A DNA stretch of 64,000 bases from Chitinophaga sp. H8 (GCF_040567655.1 NZ_JBEXAC010000001.1:1178001-1242000); one strand, 5' to 3'. Shown: positions 46,773-55,169, counted from the first letter of the stretch. The notes: a model not told the origin generated them from the letters alone. Numbers and translations: made by a program.

Positions 46773-46967
46773 CACTATATTCGTATTGTCAATTGGATAC
46801 CAGTATACGTAATTTGATATGACTCTTTATGACTAAGTAAAGATGGTCTACACACCCCATTTTAAATAAACTCATATTAGTAATGGTTGATTTTTTGGCA
46901 CTCGCGTGCTGATAGGGGAGTTGTATTGCATAGGTAATTAGTATTTATTCACTTTAAATATGCTCTT

Positions 46968-47462
46968 ATGGAAAATCTATTAACCATCTTAAACCGGATT
47001 ACAGCATATGGCACCTCATCGGGCATTGTTGAGCTTTTTGAGTATGAGCTATGCAATGTAATTGGTAGTACAGCTGCTAATGGCTGGTCGGCAGATCAGC
47101 GGGCGGATTTTATGATGTTTTATACCTTATTTAGCACAAATGCTGTTGCTGCATTTAACGTTCGGGATGCATTAAGACAAGCGCATACTGAGAATTTAAC
47201 CAAGGAGCTGGCAATAGAGCTGGAAAGCGATCTGTATGAATTATCAAGTTTGAGTGCCGGATTAGAGCTGGACGAATTGGAAGCAGCACTTGATCTGTAT
47301 ATAAATATACTGGTGGATGAAGATAACGGGATGGAAGGCACGGTAACCACAATTGTGGGGCATTACTTTAAAACATTTTTTCTAACACTACACGCTTTAG
47401 ATATTGAAAAACGGATTAAAATAGCTCAAAGGTCTGTTACCCCTTTAAAGATGGCATTATGA
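46968..47462 (+). CDS. unknown soluble helical protein, first of an overlapping pair
   Basis: A 164-residue acidic protein with predicted all-helical content and no signal peptide or membrane segment. A very acidic middle (ELDELEAALDLYINILVDEDNG, positions about 103-124) stands out. I recognise no family. Its stop overlaps the next gene by 4 bases (ATGA), which implies translational coupling. It is divergent from the XRE genes across a 252-base gap. Confidence 0.6.
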   Translation: MENLLTILNRITAYGTSSGIVELFEYELCNVIGSTAANGWSADQRADFMMFYTLFSTNAVAAFNVRDALRQAHTENLTKELAIELESDLYELSSLSAGLELDELEAALDLYINILVDEDNGMEGTVTTIVGHYFKTFFLTLHALDIEKRIKIAQRSVTPLKMAL

Positions 47463-47725
47463 ACACCAATAAACAAGCCCCCAATAGATTATTTGCATTG
47501 CATACCGCATTTTCTCAACTACCTATATTACTCCGGGAACAGGTTTGCGAGGAATGTAAGTACACGCTTCCTCATTTCTACAGGAAGATGCGATGTGTTG
47601 ATACGCATGTAAGTGGTAAGTTAGTACCAGCATTTAGTAAAATGGAAAAGCGGAAGATCCATGAAATCGCTGAACGAATTACGAGGGAGCTACTTGCAAC
47701 GATTTTAAGTAGTTCCGATAATTAA
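47459..47725 (+). CDS. unknown small basic protein, second of an overlapping pair
   Basis: An 88-residue basic protein with no recognised family. The pattern CEECKYTLPHFYRKMRC has three cysteines and could be a short helix-turn-helix or metal site; this is only a guess. The following FSKMEKRKIHEIAERITREL is an amphipathic helix. Being basic and coupled to an acidic partner, the two may form a complex. A strong hairpin follows 20 bases after the stop. Confidence 0.6.
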   Translation: MNTNKQAPNRLFALHTAFSQLPILLREQVCEECKYTLPHFYRKMRCVDTHVSGKLVPAFSKMEKRKIHEIAERITRELLATILSSSDN

Positions 47726-47745
47726 ATGGTATTGGGTACAACATT

Positions 47746-47788
47746 CATACGATAATGGCGCTGGGTTTCCTGGTGTCATTATCGTATG
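47746..47788 (+). terminator. long hairpin after the unknown pair
   Basis: CATACGATAATG (47746-47757) and CATTATCGTATG (47777-47788) form a perfect 12-bp stem that extends 5 more pairs in RNA with G-U pairing. No T tract follows, so termination is not certain. It lies between convergent genes. Confidence 0.55.
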
Positions 47789-47838
47789 ATAATCAACATG
47801 TTACTGAAACGCTTAGTCAAATATCCGGCAATAGGAGT

Positions 47839-48189
47839 TTAGTCTTCCACTTTCTCATATTCCAGGGTACCTGTTTTGTCGTTGGAGATGATCCTTTTTT
47901 TCGCGTCAAAGTATTCTACATCAAAAGTCAGCGAGATGATACTGATCTTGATGGTAAGCTCCTTGTTATCGTCAGAGAGCTTCCATTTACCTTTCCGCGA
48001 ATTATCACCATTAACGCCTTTAAATACACCATCTTCCATAAAAATTTGATAAGTATCTTCGGGTGTCTTTACAACCCCGCCTTTGGTTTCTTTGACGAGT
48101 TTCCATTTCCCTATTAGCTCTTTTGAGGTTTGCGCATTGCTCACCAAACTAATCATACAAAAGGAAAGAAGTGTAAGTAAGATTTTCAT
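47839..48189 (-). CDS. secreted lipocalin-like small protein
   Basis: A 116-residue protein with a signal peptide (about 1-19, ending SNAQ) and a small beta-barrel-like body: LIGKWKLVKETKGG, QIFMEDGVFKGVNGDNSRKGKWKLSDDNKELTIKI. This is the layout of lipocalin-like domains common in Bacteroidota, usually of unknown ligand. ATG 48189 was chosen over the 20-codon extension because it begins the signal peptide. Confidence 0.75.
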   Translation of the reverse strand: MKILLTLLSFCMISLVSNAQTSKELIGKWKLVKETKGGVVKTPEDTYQIFMEDGVFKGVNGDNSRKGKWKLSDDNKELTIKISIISLTFDVEYFDAKKRIISNDKTGTLEYEKVED

Positions 48190-48294
48190 ATTTTCAAGTT
48201 TATATGCTTGTAAGTTAATAAAATAAGAAATTTCAGCAAGGACAGACAATAAAGGGCCTATTTTTTAACATTCTGTTTATTAACGAATAACTGA

Positions 48295-48322
48295 TTGATA
48301 TTAAATAAAAGCCGTACCTTTG
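48295..48322 (+). promoter_or_regulatory. promoter of the glutamate-synthase-like operon leader
   Basis: TTG (48295-48297), 17 bases, then TACCTTTG (48315-48322), an exact TAnnTTTG. Transcription would start near 48329, giving an unusually long leader of about 350 bases before the ATG at 48676. Confidence 0.6.
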
Positions 48323-48328
48323 CGACAG

Positions 48329-48675
48329 CATAATGCATATTTCTTGAACAAGGCAGTAAACATATCACCTTTCTTTCGCAAAAAGCAACGGGCTGTAAAA
48401 GCTCCGTCCGGCTTCTTGCTGCCTTTTTTATCTTGTCCCAAAGACTTCAACAAGTAAGCCCCGGCAACGTTTATCTTTTCACAGTTGTTCCGGGGGATAA
48501 TTTTATCAATTATCAATTACAGGAAATAGGTATGAATGAAACAGTGTGCGGAGGATGCCTGTTAGCATTCCCGGACATGACATACTTCATTCAGCGCAGT
48601 ATTTGATCATTTATTAATTGTCTCTTTTTTTTCCAAAACAATCTTTTCCAAAACAGTTTTACTAAAATCAATTTT
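48329..48675 (+). ncRNA. structured leader RNA (candidate cis-regulator or small RNA)
   Basis: Four structural elements follow the promoter. AAGGCAG (48350-48356) pairs with CTGCCTT (48419-48425), which runs straight into T6, like an intrinsic terminator. Inside it lies ACGGGCT/AGC-T-CCGT (about 48389-48408). CCCCGG-CAAC (48459-48468) pairs with GTTG-TT-CCGGGG (48484-48495). TGAATGAA (48533-48540) pairs with TTCATTCA (48586-48593) around a GGATGC/GCAT-T-CC hairpin. I do not recognise a known riboswitch. No convincing long coding frame exists in the stretch. Confidence 0.45.
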
Positions 48676-50229
48676 ATGAATCATCGGATTGCACGGTGGG
48701 CGGTTTATCTTTTATGTTTTTTGCTGGATGTTACGGTAGCCGTATGGCTCTGGAACGGTAACACCAGCGGTTGGATTTTATTACCTGTGGCGCTGGCGTT
48801 AACAATAACCACTATTTATCACCGGCTACAGAACAAACATACTTTATTACGCAACTACCCCGTATTGGGAGGGCTGCGATATTTACTGGAGCAGATACGG
48901 CCTGAAATGAGGCAGTATTTTTTTGAATCAGATACCGACGGACGCCCTTTTAACAGGCGCCAGCGTGCGGTAGTATACCAGCGGGCCAAAGACGTGAAAC
49001 AAACCGTGGCTTTTGGTGCGCTGGACAATATGTATGATCCCGGATATGAGTGGGCGGCACATACGTCTTTCCCGGTAAAAGTAACGCCGGAATCTATGCG
49101 TGTTACCATTGGAAATGAACAATGTGCACAGCCTTATGATGCCAGCTTGCTGAATATCAGTGCCATGAGTTATGGTGCATTGAGCAAAACAGCTATCCAG
49201 GCATTAAATGGCGGGGCTAAACTGGGCGGATTTGCCCATAATACAGGAGAAGGTGGCGTAAGCCCTTATCACCTGCAGCATGGTGGCGATCTGATCTGGC
49301 AGATAGGTACGGGCTACTTCGGCTGCCGGGATGATGAAGGTAATTTTTCTCCGGAAGTATTTGCAGCTACAGCGGCACACCCGGAAGTGAAGATGATAGA
49401 ACTGAAATTAAGTCAGGGCGCCAAGCCGGGGAAAGGCGGGGTATTGCCTGCTGCTAAAAATACGCCTGAAATTGCGGCTATCCGTAAGGTAAAGCCACAC
49501 GTAAGTGTGTTGTCTCCTGCCGGGCACAATGCATTCAGCAATGCTTACGAGATGATGGCGTTTATTCAATCCCTGCGCAAACTGAGCGGCGGCAAGCCCG
49601 TAGGCTTTAAGCTGTGTGTAGGACGTGAAAGTGAGTTTGAAGCTATTTGTACCGCTATGGTAAATACAGGCATCTATCCTGACTTTATCACCGTAGATGG
49701 GGCAGAAGGGGGCACCGGTGCGGCACCACTGGAATTTACCGATTCTATTGGGATGCCACTGTATGATGCACTGGCTATTGTGGTCAACCTGCTTAAAAAG
49801 TACGATCTCAAAAAGCAGGTGCGTGTACTGGCTAGTGGTAAGATCATTACCGGCTTTGACATTATGAAAGTATTGGCACTGGGAGGGGATGCCTGTTATA
49901 GTGCCAGGGGAATGATGCTGGCACTGGGATGCATTCAGGCATTGCAATGTGATAGTGGCAGCTGCCCGGTAGGTATTGCTACGCAGGACCCTTCTTTATA
50001 TCAGGGGGTGGAAGTAACGGATAAAAAAGTGCGGGTAGCTAATTTCCACCGCAATACCATTTATGCACTGGCAGAACTAATGGGGGCCTGTGGGTTTGCT
50101 ACCGCAGAAAAAGTAGATCCGGCTGCTGTATACCGCAGGATCAACCGTACCCTGGTACTGTCCTATAAAGACATTTATACGCCTGGTAAAGGCTTGCAAC
50201 TATACCAGGATAATTCAATAAACAATTAA
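48676..50229 (+). CDS. membrane-anchored FMN-binding glutamate-synthase-like protein
   Basis: A 517-residue protein: two N-terminal membrane helices (about 8-55), then the FMN-binding TIM barrel of the glutamate synthase central family (ISAMSYGALSKTAIQALNGGA, HNTGEGGVSPYH, LKLSQGAKPGKGG, VDGAEGGTGAAP, LASGKIITGFDIMKVLALG). A CIQALQCDSGSCPVG cysteine motif matches the 3Fe-4S cluster loop of GltB-type enzymes. The glutaminase domain is absent, so it is not a complete glutamate synthase; the true substrate is unknown. It follows a 350-base leader and precedes a GreA/Rnk-like gene by 12 bases. Confidence 0.87.
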   Translation: MNHRIARWAVYLLCFLLDVTVAVWLWNGNTSGWILLPVALALTITTIYHRLQNKHTLLRNYPVLGGLRYLLEQIRPEMRQYFFESDTDGRPFNRRQRAVVYQRAKDVKQTVAFGALDNMYDPGYEWAAHTSFPVKVTPESMRVTIGNEQCAQPYDASLLNISAMSYGALSKTAIQALNGGAKLGGFAHNTGEGGVSPYHLQHGGDLIWQIGTGYFGCRDDEGNFSPEVFAATAAHPEVKMIELKLSQGAKPGKGGVLPAAKNTPEIAAIRKVKPHVSVLSPAGHNAFSNAYEMMAFIQSLRKLSGGKPVGFKLCVGRESEFEAICTAMVNTGIYPDFITVDGAEGGTGAAPLEFTDSIGMPLYDALAIVVNLLKKYDLKKQVRVLASGKIITGFDIMKVLALGGDACYSARGMMLALGCIQALQCDSGSCPVGIATQDPSLYQGVEVTDKKVRVANFHRNTIYALAELMGACGFATAEKVDPAAVYRRINRTLVLSYKDIYTPGKGLQLYQDNSINN

Positions 50230-50241
50230 AAACTGGTTAAC

Positions 50242-50625
50242 ATGAAACTAAAAAAGATCAATGTTACAGCCCATGATTACGAGATATTAAAAACCTTGTG
50301 TCAGCAAACCGGTGGCAGCAGCAAGCTGCTGGAAGAGCTGGAAAGGGCTACGATCAAAAAAAGTATATCCGACGACGTGGTAAGACTTAATTCCACCCTG
50401 GAATTTAAGGACGAACGTACAGGAAAAGTGCGGGAAGTACAATTGGTGCTGCCCGCACTGGCAGACATCCAGAAAAGCAGGATTTCCATCTTATCTCCGA
50501 TAGGTACTGCTTTATTAGGATACAGCATTAATGATGTTGTGGATTGGGAAGTACCTGCTGGTAAAACCAAACTGCATATTATTAGTGTCAAACAGGAACA
50601 GGAAACTGAAAAAGCTCCTTCATAA
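50242..50625 (+). CDS. GreA/GreB-like, Rnk-type regulator
   Basis: A 127-residue protein with the C-terminal FKBP-like domain of the GreA/GreB family: VQLVLPALADIQKSRISILSPIGTALLGYSINDVVDWEVP is spread over about 72-112. The N-terminal coiled coil is short, as in Rnk (nucleoside diphosphate kinase regulator), which binds RNA polymerase near the secondary channel. It lies 12 bases after the glutamate-synthase-like gene and shares its terminator. Confidence 0.85.
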   Translation: MKLKKINVTAHDYEILKTLCQQTGGSSKLLEELERATIKKSISDDVVRLNSTLEFKDERTGKVREVQLVLPALADIQKSRISILSPIGTALLGYSINDVVDWEVPAGKTKLHIISVKQEQETEKAPS

Positions 50626-50667
50626 TAAAAATCCCGGTCGCTCTGCTGCGTAACCGGGATTTTTATT
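50624..50667. terminator. bidirectional terminator
   Basis: A perfect 15-bp stem, AATAAAAATCCCGGT (50624-50638) with its complement (50653-50667), and a 14-nt loop. T-rich on both strands. It serves the Rnk-like gene on the plus strand and the convergent lipoprotein gene on the minus strand. Confidence 0.9.
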
Positions 50668-50694
50668 TGGGAGCAATATCCGCTATTTCCACGT

Positions 50695-51177
50695 TTATTT
50701 CACTTCAAAATTATTCTGTTTACTATATTCTTCCTGCTCTGTAATCAGCCTGGACTGCGCGTCTACGAGCGCATTGTTCTTTTCGATGATGATTTTATTA
50801 GTGGCATCCCGCTGGGCTTCTGTGGCATCTGCACGCAGCAGGGCTTTGTATTCGTTGGAAATAAGCCCCGCAATACCCTGGAAGTAAGCGAGTGCATTGG
50901 TCTTGAAACTTTCCCCGCTGGTACCGGCAGGGGCCAGCTTATTGAGTTTGGCCAGCTCCGCTTTTACAGTATCTTCCAGTTTCTGCCGCTCGGGTTCCAG
51001 TGAGTTTAACTGGCTTTTGTCGGTGGCATCCACTTTCATACTAAAATCCTGGAAAGCTCTTACAATTACGGTTTGCGCCTGCACAATCTTTTCGTTGAAA
51101 TCATATGGGGCAGTGGCATTATTACAAGCGGTAAACAAAAACAGGTTGGCAAACAGCGCAATGAATAAGTTTTTCAT
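50695..51177 (-). CDS. helical lipoprotein, unknown
   Basis: A 160-residue lipoprotein (Cys18 after LFTA) whose mature part is all helical, with heptad-like stretches (SLEPERQKLEDTVKAELAKLNKL). No family recognised with confidence. Its start overlaps the stop of the upstream gene by 4 bases, so the two are translated together. Confidence 0.65.
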   Translation of the reverse strand: MKNLFIALFANLFLFTACNNATAPYDFNEKIVQAQTVIVRAFQDFSMKVDATDKSQLNSLEPERQKLEDTVKAELAKLNKLAPAGTSGESFKTNALAYFQGIAGLISNEYKALLRADATEAQRDATNKIIIEKNNALVDAQSRLITEQEEYSKQNNFEVK

Positions 51178-51794
51178 ACTTGACTACATTTATGGTTAAT
51201 GTGTAAATAATCCTGTGTTGCTATACGATACCATTTAAGCGCCTCAGGGTCTATTCTCAAATCCGGACGAAAACGCATAATGCCTTTTATAAAATGTCGC
51301 TTAAGGGCATTGCCATCCGGTGTGAAGAAAACCCGAAATGCCACTGCCTGTATGCTTGTATTTCCTGATTCGTCTTTTATAAAAACGCAGAGTTCACTAT
51401 TAGTTTCGGTGTAACCCTGATCGGTGAAAAGGACATCATACGCACCACCTTCATTATTGACGTCCAACGATTTGTAAAGCAGCGACAAAGCCGGCGCATC
51501 TTTGCCATATTCATGCAATCCATTATCATCTACCAATATATCAGTATATTTCGGTGCTTTCGAACGGAGCGTTACCAGGAGTATCGTCAGCAATAAACAA
51601 AAAGCACCAATAGAAAAACCTAATACCAACAGGCGTTTGCCGGTAGCTCTTATGTCGAAAGACATAACGGTTGCCACTAAAAGCGCTATTAACATCAAAA
51701 CAAAAAAACTCAACAGCACCGTTTTTAGCGTAAGAGTCCATCCCATGTTGGGTTTGGAATGCATCTTTTCAAAGTTTTCCTGGGCTGGTAACAT
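51174..51794 (-). CDS. two-helix membrane protein, unknown
   Basis: A 206-residue protein with two membrane helices (VLLSFFVLMLIALLVATVM, about 26-44; LLVLGFSIGAFCLLLTILLV, about 55-74) and a 130-residue soluble domain. I recognise no family. It overlaps the lipoprotein gene by ATGA, so the pair may act together at the cell envelope. Confidence 0.6.
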   Translation of the reverse strand: MLPAQENFEKMHSKPNMGWTLTLKTVLLSFFVLMLIALLVATVMSFDIRATGKRLLVLGFSIGAFCLLLTILLVTLRSKAPKYTDILVDDNGLHEYGKDAPALSLLYKSLDVNNEGGAYDVLFTDQGYTETNSELCVFIKDESGNTSIQAVAFRVFFTPDGNALKRHFIKGIMRFRPDLRIDPEALKWYRIATQDYLHINHKCSQV

Positions 51795-51947
51795 GGCTTT
51801 GTAATGTATGAAATTGTTAATGACGCATTTAAAGGTACAGATTTATCAAAGGTGATGCCCCTTTATTGGCTATCCGGAAATTTTTTTATTTTTCTTCAGG
51901 TTTACTCAGACAACACCTATATTTTAGTGTTTAATTTTTTTAGGAAA

Positions 51948-52520
51948 ATGAAAATATTTTTTCTGTTACTGTCTCTTGGCACCGGAATAGTTGCCAATGC
52001 GCAGCAGCAACCGGATAATGAACCTTTAAGGATTCCCTATAACAGGTTTGTACCCTTGCAGGGAACTCCCTATACGGTAGCCTATAAGGTGGATACAACA
52101 AAAAAGGGTATCGGTACGCGGCACATGCTTTTTCTCAACAAACAGGATACTACCAGGGTGGAATATCCTGATGGTTCAATGCTTTGGGATATCCACCAGG
52201 TGAAAATAGATCAATTTCACCTCAACAAGGTGGTGGCACTGGTTAATCGAAAGAATAACCAGCGTATCCATAAGCATATTAATATCTGGGAGCCCCCGTT
52301 GAAATTGTACGTACTTTCTTCAGATGGAAGCACAAACCAGCAGCTGACACCCAACGTATTTTTTGTGAACACTTATGTTGTTGATAGCAATAAGGCCACT
52401 ATTGTCTGTCACGGCTTTTTCGATAACAATGCCAATGAAAAGCTGGATCGTAAGGATACGAAAGATACACTGGTGTATGACCTCGTTACTCTTAAACAGG
52501 TGGCAGGTGCCGTGCGGTAA
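51948..52520 (+). CDS. secreted protein, unknown
   Basis: A 190-residue protein with a clear signal peptide (MKIFFLLLSLGTGIVANAQQ). The mature part is beta-rich with no known family. An FFDNNANEKLDRKDTKD stretch near 158-174 resembles an EF-hand-like or dockerin-like acidic loop, which may bind Ca2+. A -7-like box TATTTTAG (51920-51927) lies 20 bases before ATG 51948; the frame upstream of that ATG looks non-coding. Confidence 0.6.
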   Translation: MKIFFLLLSLGTGIVANAQQQPDNEPLRIPYNRFVPLQGTPYTVAYKVDTTKKGIGTRHMLFLNKQDTTRVEYPDGSMLWDIHQVKIDQFHLNKVVALVNRKNNQRIHKHINIWEPPLKLYVLSSDGSTNQQLTPNVFFVNTYVVDSNKATIVCHGFFDNNANEKLDRKDTKDTLVYDLVTLKQVAGAVR

Positions 52521-52569
52521 TATCACTGAAAAACAGATTATTAGCTCTTGAAAATTAAATGTCCACGTT

Positions 52570-53859
52570 ATGCTTCGCAGAGATTTCCTGAAAACTACTG
52601 CCAAGGCGGGAGTTGCCTACTCCGCTTTACCCTTGTTGCCCGCTTTGCAACGTACCGCCAGTTACCGGCTGGCATTGATAGGTACCGGCTGGTGGGGCAT
52701 GAACATCTTACAAAGCGCCCTTCAGCATGGTAATTGCAAACTGGTAGCGATATGTGATGTAGATAAGCGCCAGATGATCGCCGCCCTTACAAAAATTGGT
52801 ACCCTAACTGCCGACAAGCCTAAAACGTATAACGATTACCGTGAACTCCTGCATAAGGAAAAACCGGAAATCGTCATTGTGGCCACACCAGACCATTGGC
52901 ATCCGCTTATCATGATTGCGGCGGCAGAACAGGGGGCACACGTGTATGTAGAAAAACCTATCGGACACACCATCAATGAAGGGAAAGCCATGGTAAAAGC
53001 TGCCCGGAAATACAACCGGGTAGTACAGGTAGGTACGCACCGGAGAGTGTCGCCACATAATATTTCCGGGATGAATTTTCTGAAATCCGGTAAGCTGGGT
53101 AAAATAGGGATGGTACGCGCTTTTGTACACTACCCCGGCGGCCCTGGCCAAATGGTTCCTGATACCGCACCTCCGGAAGGACTGGATTGGGAGATGTGGT
53201 GCGGTCCGGCGCCCTTACGGCCTTATAACCCCACCATGCACCCAAAAGGCTTCCGGTCTTACCAGGACTATGCCAACGGGCAGCTGGGCGACTGGGGCAT
53301 CCACTGGATGGACCAGATCCTCTGGTGGACAGAAGAAAAATATCCCCGCAAGATCTTTTCCACAGCCGACCGCTTCATCAAAAAAGATAATACCGATGCG
53401 CCCGACACGCAGAACGTCATCTTTGAATTTGAATCCTTTACTGCTGTCTGGGAACACCGGCAGTACGGTGGCAATGAGGCGGAGAAAGCGAATGTAGGCT
53501 GCTATTTTTATGGTACGGAAGGTACCTTTCATATGGGATGGGAAGATGGATGGACCTTTTATCCTTCTGACAAAAACAAACAGGTACTTCATGAAGGCCC
53601 TAAGCTGCATTATCCTGATGGCCAGAACATCCCCGAACTATGGGCCGATTTTATGAGCGCTATTGAACAAAAACGTACGTCTGTATGTGATATTGCCATC
53701 GGACACCGGTCTACCAATATGAGCCTGCTGGGTATGCTGTCGCATAAGCTGGGACGCAGTATTGAATGGGATGGTGAGAAAGAACTGATCCTGAACGATG
53801 TGGAAGCCAATAAGCTGCTGCAGCGGAAATACAGAGGCAAGTGGGAGTACCCGGTATAA
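52570..53859 (+). CDS. Tat-exported Gfo/Idh/MocA oxidoreductase
   Basis: A 429-residue NAD(P)-dependent sugar-type dehydrogenase. The N terminus RRDFLKTTAKAGVAYSALPLL is split by a twin-arginine signal (Arg3-Arg4), so it folds in the cytosol and is exported with cofactor bound. The Rossmann motif ALIGTGWWGMNIL starts at about residue 35, the EKPIGHT motif with catalytic-site Lys follows at about 128-134, and a C-terminal alpha/beta domain (GDWGIHWMDQILWW) completes it. Substrate unknown; family members act on sugars and cyclitols. Confidence 0.88.
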   Translation: MLRRDFLKTTAKAGVAYSALPLLPALQRTASYRLALIGTGWWGMNILQSALQHGNCKLVAICDVDKRQMIAALTKIGTLTADKPKTYNDYRELLHKEKPEIVIVATPDHWHPLIMIAAAEQGAHVYVEKPIGHTINEGKAMVKAARKYNRVVQVGTHRRVSPHNISGMNFLKSGKLGKIGMVRAFVHYPGGPGQMVPDTAPPEGLDWEMWCGPAPLRPYNPTMHPKGFRSYQDYANGQLGDWGIHWMDQILWWTEEKYPRKIFSTADRFIKKDNTDAPDTQNVIFEFESFTAVWEHRQYGGNEAEKANVGCYFYGTEGTFHMGWEDGWTFYPSDKNKQVLHEGPKLHYPDGQNIPELWADFMSAIEQKRTSVCDIAIGHRSTNMSLLGMLSHKLGRSIEWDGEKELILNDVEANKLLQRKYRGKWEYPV

Positions 53860-53919
53860 AATGCATCCTGCAATCTGGTGTAAACATGATAGCTCCTGGT
53901 CAACAGGTCAATAAATCAA

Positions 53920-53962
53920 AACGGCTCAAATGTGCACGATAGCGTGACGCATTTGAGCCGTT
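53920..53962 (-). terminator. terminator of the M43-mqnE transcript
   Basis: AACGGCTCAAATG (53920-53932) and CATTTGAGCCGTT (53950-53962) form a perfect 13-bp stem. On the minus strand it is followed by a TTTTGATTTATT tail. It lies between convergent genes and may also serve the Gfo gene. Confidence 0.75.
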
Positions 53963-53987
53963 GAACGATCAGGCAGGCTGATCTTAA

Positions 53988-55169
53988 TTATTTTGCGAGC
54001 AACTCTTCATCAGAAAATACCACATCGGTGTAATCCATGATTTCATTGTATACGGTATCTCTTTCTACCGGTCTTCTGCCGGCTTGTTTGATCAGCATAG
54101 CCAGCTGTGCGGTATTCATCGCCGGGCGCTGCTCTTCCGCACCTGCCATGGAGTAGATCTTGGTGGTATCGTCAATGGTACCATCCAGGTCATTAACCCC
54201 ATAAGAGAGCGTGAGTTGTGCGGTACTTCTGCCCAGCATAGGCCAGTAGGCTTTCAGGTGGGGGAAGTTATCCATATACAGGCGGGCAATGGCATACAGC
54301 CGAAGGTCTTCTATGATAGAGGTTTCCGGTATATGCGACAGGTCATTGTCTTTATTCCGGAACTTCAGTGGGATAAAGGTGTTGAAACCATGTGTTTCAT
54401 CCTGCAGGGAGCGCAGGCGCTCCATATGGTCTACCCGGTGCCAGAACTCTTCCACATGGCCATACAGCATGGTGGCATTAGTATGCATGCCCAGCTGGTG
54501 CGCTGCTTTATGAATGCTTAACCAGCCGTCTCCATCTACCTTATCATGGCATATTTTGGCACGTACCTCCGGATGGAAGATCTCCGCACCACCACCTGGC
54601 AGGGATTGCAGGCCGGCATCATGCAGGATACGCATCCCTTCTTCTATGCTCACTTTAGCCTTGCGGAACATATAGTCCAGCTCTACCGCCGTAAAACCTT
54701 TAATATGCAGGTCCGGACGGTGAGCGGATATTTTCTGAATCAGTTCAATAAAATAAGCAAGGTTCATTTTTGGATGCACGCCGCCTACAATATGTACTTC
54801 TGTAACGGGTTGTCCATCGTATTTTTTAACAATGTCCAGCATTTCATCGATGCTTAATTCCCAACCGTCTTCCTTGTTTTTATACAAGCGGGAATAAGAG
54901 CAGAAGTTGCAGGTGAAGATGCAAACATTGGTAGGTTCTATATGAAAATTGCGGTTGAAGTAAGTTTTGTCTCCATGCAATCGCTCCCGTACATGATTGG
55001 CTAAGGTGCCTAAAAATCCCAGTTCGCCTTTCTCAAATAATAATACCCCTTCTTCGGGTGTAAGTCTTTGCTGGTTTAACACTTTTTCAGCAATGCTTTT
55101 CAGTGCAGTATCTAAATTAGCTTGTTGGAGGAGTGTTTGAACAGCCGGAAAATCTTGTCGCTTCGTCAT
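53988..55169 (-). CDS. mqnE: aminofutalosine synthase
   Basis: Radical SAM enzyme that joins adenosyl and enolpyruvyl-benzoate units to aminofutalosine in the futalosine route to menaquinone. 393 residues. The cluster motif CIFTCNFC (about 82-89; C-x3-C-x2-C) and the family block LPGGGAEIFHPEVRAKIC (about 195-212) identify MqnE rather than MqnC. The ATG overlaps the stop of an M43 protease gene by 4 bases, an odd partner. Other mqn genes are not in the window. Confidence 0.93.
   Translation of the reverse strand: MTKRQDFPAVQTLLQQANLDTALKSIAEKVLNQQRLTPEEGVLLFEKGELGFLGTLANHVRERLHGDKTYFNRNFHIEPTNVCIFTCNFCSYSRLYKNKEDGWELSIDEMLDIVKKYDGQPVTEVHIVGGVHPKMNLAYFIELIQKISAHRPDLHIKGFTAVELDYMFRKAKVSIEEGMRILHDAGLQSLPGGGAEIFHPEVRAKICHDKVDGDGWLSIHKAAHQLGMHTNATMLYGHVEEFWHRVDHMERLRSLQDETHGFNTFIPLKFRNKDNDLSHIPETSIIEDLRLYAIARLYMDNFPHLKAYWPMLGRSTAQLTLSYGVNDLDGTIDDTTKIYSMAGAEEQRPAMNTAQLAMLIKQAGRRPVERDTVYNEIMDYTDVVFSDEELLAK

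Noticed and set aside
48301..48516. 71-codon minus-strand frame over the leader region
   Set aside because: It runs against the leader, which has an exact promoter and strong pairing on the plus strand, and its protein resembles nothing; most likely a by-product of the stem sequences.
48532..48606. 24-codon frame in the leader, possible leader peptide
   Set aside because: No run of regulatory codons is seen and its ends coincide with the 8-bp stem, so the open frame is probably accidental.
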